Part shown: piece by piece, positions 6,734 through 8,060 of the stretch
Position numbering within the stretch: the stretch's first letter is position 1
Layout: the number at the start of each line of letters is the position of its first letter
Source: Pseudomonadales bacterium
Lineage (GTDB): Bacteria; Pseudomonadota; Gammaproteobacteria; Pseudomonadales; Moraxellaceae
Assembly: GCA_013043915.1 (NCBI GenBank)
Contig: JABEVH010000188.1
Span: forward strand, 1 to 8,060
Length of the DNA stretch: 8,060 nt
Reading direction: 5' to 3'
Position numbers and translations under genes: made by a program
Notes under the pieces: model-generated
Told to the model about the DNA's origin: nothing
Seen by the model: only the letters and a program-made list of their open reading frames with translations
Database searches by the model: none

Positions 6734-7506
6734 GTTGGAAAATGCGGGCAATACTTGTGGGTGTGTTTTTAATGCTGGGAGCTTGCGTGTCGACATTGCC
6801 GCCGTCAAACAAGATGAACTTGGCTGATGCTGCGCGTATACGCAATGTTTTGGGTATGAAGTACCTGCAGATGGGGGATTTAGAAAAAGCACAGGCTGAG
6901 CTGGAAGCTGCACGAAGGCTGGATCCTGATGTAACGGAAACCTATAACGGATTAGGTCTGGTCTACGCTCGAGAAGGAGATATGGCTCGTGCTGAGGATA
7001 ATTTTCGTAAATCAGTCCGTATGGATTCTGCTAATGGCCAAGCCCAGAATGACTTTGGCACCTTCTTGTTCCACCAGGGAAAGCTAGAAGAAGCCTGCGA
7101 GCGTTTTGCCAAAGCCAGTCAAAATGTCAGTTATGAACATCGCGATGCCGCATTTGAGAATCTGGGTCTTTGCTATGAGCAGAGAAGCATGACTCCCGAG
7201 GCAAAGAATGCATTTTTCCGGGCGCTGAATCTCAATGCAAAATTGCCTGTTGCCTCTTTGGAGTATGCTGAAATTTTATTTGATGAATCTGATTTTGTGC
7301 ATGCTCAAGCCGGCTATCAGGCTTATATAACGTTGATGGGCACACAATCGCCTTCTGCCAGAGGGTTATGGTTGGGGTGGCGATTGGCTCGTTGGAGTGG
7401 GGATCAAAACAAACTGGCTAGCTTGGCCATGGCTCTGAAACATCTTTATCCACAGAGCCCTGAGTATGCCAGTTACTTGAAGATGGTTGGAAATCAAGCT
7501 CCCTAG
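6730..7506 (+). CDS. pilW: TPR lipoprotein, type IV pilus pilotin PilW/PilF
   Basis: A lipoprotein of 258 aa built of tetratricopeptide repeats. In Pseudomonas the family (PilF; PilW elsewhere) escorts the PilQ secretin to the outer membrane. The N-terminus is a lipoprotein signal peptide: a short basic start, a hydrophobic stretch ILVGVFLML, then lipobox LGAC with the lipidated Cys19. The residue after it is Val, which does not suggest inner-membrane retention. TPR-like helical pairs run from about residue 36 (RIRNVLGMKYLQMGDLEKAQ) through at least 72-101 and 106-132 and on past 160. The ATG at 6730 overlaps the rlmN stop (ATGA) and has GGGGG at 6719-6723. Met5 is a weaker alternative start. 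The position between rlmN and rodZ is the usual one for this gene. No other pilus gene is in view. Confidence 0.9.
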   Translation: MSWKMRAILVGVFLMLGACVSTLPPSNKMNLADAARIRNVLGMKYLQMGDLEKAQAELEAARRLDPDVTETYNGLGLVYAREGDMARAEDNFRKSVRMDSANGQAQNDFGTFLFHQGKLEEACERFAKASQNVSYEHRDAAFENLGLCYEQRSMTPEAKNAFFRALNLNAKLPVASLEYAEILFDESDFVHAQAGYQAYITLMGTQSPSARGLWLGWRLARWSGDQNKLASLAMALKHLYPQSPEYASYLKMVGNQAP

Positions 7507-7527
7507 GATTGGGATGAGGAATCAATA

Positions 7528-8060
7528 ATGCAAACAGCAGAAAACAAGGCGGCCATGGCGCGTGATCAGACCGATGCTTTTCTGAACTTTATGCCGGGAC
7601 AGCGATTACGTCGGGCCAGGGAGTTGCGTGGTATGACGCAGGAGCAGGCAGGTGCTGAACTTAACTTGTCCTTGCGCTTTATCGAAGCCATAGAATCAGA
7701 CAACTACGATGTTTTACCCGGGTCTGTTTTTGCTCGTGGTTATATGCGTTCCTATGCTCGCCTGTTGCATCTGGATGATAATGATGTGGTTGCCAAATTT
7801 GATCAGGCCCTGGATGCTCGCCGGCCCGAACCCACGGAAAGCAGGGCTAATCCCATCAGATTATTGGGACAGGTAGCACGTAGCCCGAGAAAACAGGTCT
7901 CCAGGATGCTCTGGATGGTTTCGGCGGGCATGCTGGTCATGATGGTGGCAGGTGCATTCATCTGGTCATCGCATGAATCGTTCAATCCTGGCCCCGCACT
8001 GGAAAAAATCCATACTCACGATGTGACAGAAACATCGACGGCTTCGCCGTCTGTCATCGC
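7528..8060 (+). CDS. rodZ: Cytoskeleton protein RodZ, 5' part (runs off the window)
   Basis: A bitopic inner-membrane protein that links the MreB cytoskeleton to the cell-wall elongation machinery and so maintains rod shape. The first 177 codons are present and the gene is open at the right edge. Residues about 23-92 form the Cro/CI-like helix-turn-helix domain in its RodZ version (GQRLRRARELRGMTQEQAG, then FIEAIESDNYDVLPG and FARGYMRSYARLL). A basic juxtamembrane stretch (about 111-126, with several Arg/Lys) leads into one transmembrane helix (about 127-147, rich in Met, Val and Ala) ending at a Trp-Ser-Ser. The following Ser/Thr/Pro-rich part starts the periplasmic region; the C-terminal beta domain lies outside. 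GAGGA at 7516-7520 is seven bases before the ATG. It follows pilW by 21 nt. Confidence 0.93.
   Translation, partial: MQTAENKAAMARDQTDAFLNFMPGQRLRRARELRGMTQEQAGAELNLSLRFIEAIESDNYDVLPGSVFARGYMRSYARLLHLDDNDVVAKFDQALDARRPEPTESRANPIRLLGQVARSPRKQVSRMLWMVSAGMLVMMVAGAFIWSSHESFNPGPALEKIHTHDVTETSTASPSVI

Noticed and set aside
473..6931. Recurrent CTGGATCCTGA string in iscS (about 473), hscA (about 3643) and pilW (about 6920)
   Set aside because: Each copy encodes Leu-Asp-Pro-Asp/Glu in frame in an unrelated protein, so it is a codon-preference coincidence rather than a repeat element.
1..8060. Search for a novel defence, mobile or otherwise undescribed system
   Set aside because: All coding space is filled by conserved housekeeping genes in a known order, base composition appears even, and there are no inserted genes, repeats or integration marks.

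Overview
This window is a chromosomal housekeeping segment of a gammaproteobacterium. All genes lie on the + strand and are tightly packed. Every complete protein aligns over its full length with the corresponding E. coli or Pseudomonas family as I remember it. The order iscS-iscU-iscA-hscB-hscA-fdx-iscX followed directly by ndk-rlmN-pilW(pilF)-rodZ is an arrangement I associate with Pseudomonadales/Oceanospirillales-type gammaproteobacteria rather than enterics. Base composition is moderate (about half G+C by eye) and looks even across the window. I cannot assign a genus.

Layout: positions 1-52 probably hold the extreme 3' end of an upstream gene (iscR by context, not shown by sequence). Positions 97-4992 carry the ISC iron-sulfur assembly operon. 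Its genes are separated by at most 22 nt or overlap: the cysteine desulfurase IscS, the scaffold IscU, the A-type carrier IscA (GTG start), the J-protein HscB, the specialised Hsp70 HscA, the [2Fe-2S] ferredoxin Fdx and the small acidic IscX. A 110-nt gap (4993-5102) holds a perfect TATAAT box and begins a second group. That group is ndk (nucleoside diphosphate kinase), rlmN (radical SAM rRNA/tRNA methyltransferase), pilW/pilF (TPR lipoprotein, type IV pilus pilotin) and the 5' part of rodZ (HTH-membrane cytoskeletal protein), which runs off the right edge.

How the genes work together: IscS supplies sulfur to IscU. Fdx supplies electrons. HscB/HscA bind the LPPVK loop of IscU to release the cluster, IscA acts in cluster delivery, and IscX modulates IscS. 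RlmN carries a [4Fe-4S] cluster and is thus a client of such a pathway encoded next door. PilW and RodZ are envelope/morphogenesis proteins linked by synteny rather than by pathway.

There is no stretch over 300 bases without a gene. I saw no mobile element, CRISPR array, tRNA/rRNA gene or clear rho-independent terminator. I found no undescribed system. The points worth a second look are small: a stem-loop and missing Shine-Dalgarno before rlmN, an ndk leader element nearly repeated inside ndk, a G8 tract in fdx, and an ambiguous upstream gene end.
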